From NCBI GenBank assembly GCA_046295655.1, contig JBKBMT010000050.1, forward strand, positions 1-21,452: DNA of 21,452 nucleotides. The letters are read 5' to 3'. Source of the DNA: JBKBMT01 sp046295655. GTDB taxonomy: Bacteria; Pseudomonadota; Alphaproteobacteria; Rhodobacterales; Rhodobacteraceae. Position 1 is the first letter of the stretch. Each line of letters starts with the position of its first letter. Under the pieces are notes generated by a model, which was given only the letters and a program-made list of their open reading frames with translations, had not been told where the DNA came from and made no database searches. The position numbers and the translations under genes are program-made. Shown here in pieces: positions 20,690 through 21,452 of the stretch.

Positions 20690-21452
20690 ATGGCCCGCCA
20701 GAAGACCATCATCACCTGCGCCGTCACCGGCGCGATCCACACGCCTACCATGTCGGACGCCCTGCCGGTCACACCGGACGCCATCGCCGAACAGGCCATC
20801 GCCGCCGCCGAGGCGGGGGCCGCGATCCTGCATCTGCATGCGCGCAACCCGGCGAACGGCGCGCCCTCCATCGATCCCGAGCACTTCGCGGGCTTCCTTC
20901 CGCGCATCAAGCAGGCGACCGGTGCGGTGGTGAACCTGTCCACCGGCGGCTCGATCCACGCCACGATCGAGGCCCGGCTTGCCCCCGCCGCACGCTTCCG
21001 GCCGGAGATGTGCAGCCTGAACATGGGCAGCCTGAACTTTTCCTTCCATACGCTGGCCGGACGCTATTCCGACTGGAAGGAGGAGTGGGAGCGGGACTAC
21101 ATCGCCGGGTCCGAGGGCGCGATCTTCCGCAACACCTTTGCCGACATCCGGGCGGTGGCCGAGACGATGGGGCCGCTTGGCACCCGGTTCGAGCACGAAT
21201 GCTACGACGTCGGCCACCTCTACAACCTGAAGTTCTGCGTGGATCAGGGTCTGTTCCGGCCGCCGCTGTTCATCCAGTTCGTCATGGGCATCCTGGGCGG
21301 CATCGCGGCCGAGATCGACAACCTGGTGTTCCTCAAGCGCACCGCGGACCGGCTGTTCGGCGCCGGATATCAATGGTCGGTGATCGGTGCCGGGGCGGCG
21401 CAGATGCCGATGGCGCTGGTCGCCGCGCAGATGGGCGGACATGTGCGTGTCG
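20690..21452 (+). CDS. BKACE family protein (3-keto-5-aminohexanoate cleavage enzyme-like), 3' end cut off
   Basis: About 254 residues are visible of a TIM-barrel, zinc-dependent enzyme of roughly 275-310 residues. The start MARQKTIITCAVTGAIHTP is the BKACE first strand. ILHLHARNP holds the zinc-binding H48 and H50, followed by VVNLSTGGS, PEMCSLNMGSLNF and FEHECYDVGHLYNL, all family hallmarks. BKACE enzymes react a beta-keto acid with acetyl-CoA to give acetoacetate and a new CoA ester. Substrates range from 3-keto-5-aminohexanoate to dehydrocarnitine and simple beta-keto acids, so the substrate cannot be stated. It lies three bases after the cyclase gene, clearly the same operon. The frame is open to the window end. 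Confidence 0.92.
   Translation, partial: MARQKTIITCAVTGAIHTPTMSDALPVTPDAIAEQAIAAAEAGAAILHLHARNPANGAPSIDPEHFAGFLPRIKQATGAVVNLSTGGSIHATIEARLAPAARFRPEMCSLNMGSLNFSFHTLAGRYSDWKEEWERDYIAGSEGAIFRNTFADIRAVAETMGPLGTRFEHECYDVGHLYNLKFCVDQGLFRPPLFIQFVMGILGGIAAEIDNLVFLKRTADRLFGAGYQWSVIGAGAAQMPMALVAAQMGGHVRV

Noticed and set aside
1..21452. CRISPR arrays, insertion sequences, integrase genes, phage genes or defence systems
   Set aside because: No regularly spaced repeats, transposase or integrase motifs, or terminal inverted repeats were seen. The tRNA genes are intact and I noticed no duplicated 3' ends that would mark an integrated element.

Overview
The window is high-GC DNA (well above 60% G+C) with tightly packed genes that often overlap by ATGA or GTGA. 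The organism is most likely an alphaproteobacterium of the Rhodobacterales (Rhodobacter/Paracoccus/Roseobacter group). Supporting signs are a complex I NDUFA9-type protein, an NnrU-family protein, a type-1 MetRS with a degenerate KMSKS loop, and several tripartite and TRAP carboxylate transporters. This placement is inferred from protein families; no rRNA is present.

Layout. (1) Positions 1-1363: the 5' part of a minus-strand NDUFA9-like gene, then plus-strand tRNA-Leu(CAG) and tRNA-Gly(GCC). (2) 1364-7077: a tripartite tricarboxylate transporter locus. tctC and a fused tctA-tctB run on the minus strand, separated by a strong hairpin. A divergent two-component system (tctD-tctE) runs on the plus strand. 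(3) 7097-13380: a tricarballylate/aconitate-type catabolic locus. On the minus strand an AbrB-family membrane protein overlaps a D-2-hydroxyacid dehydrogenase. Divergently, on the plus strand, lie prpF-like isomerase, GntR/FCD regulator, tcuA (FAD tricarballylate dehydrogenase) and tcuB (Fe-S membrane partner), all overlapping. The two arms share an 80-bp promoter region with two GTATAC-like boxes. (4) 13381-16150: housekeeping genes on the minus strand, namely a CAU-anticodon tRNA (probably tRNA-Ile2), metG and an NnrU-family gene. (5) 16212-21452: a TetR regulator with a near-perfect palindromic operator, then a TRAP transporter (dctP-dctQ-dctM), a cyclase-family metal hydrolase and a BKACE-family beta-keto acid cleavage enzyme that is cut by the window end.

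How the genes may work together. In the known Salmonella system TcuA oxidises tricarballylate to cis-aconitate and TcuB re-oxidises its flavin. A PrpF-family isomerase beside them could interconvert trans- and cis-aconitate, so the locus may feed several C6 tricarboxylates into the TCA cycle. No TcuC permease is present; the TctCAB/TctDE system about 2 kb away is the obvious uptake candidate. The second accessory operon looks like a separate, undescribed carboxylate or amide catabolic module: TRAP uptake, hydrolytic ring or amide opening, then acetyl-CoA-dependent cleavage of a beta-keto acid. Its substrate cannot be read from the sequence, and its binding protein lacks the usual carboxylate-clamping arginine.
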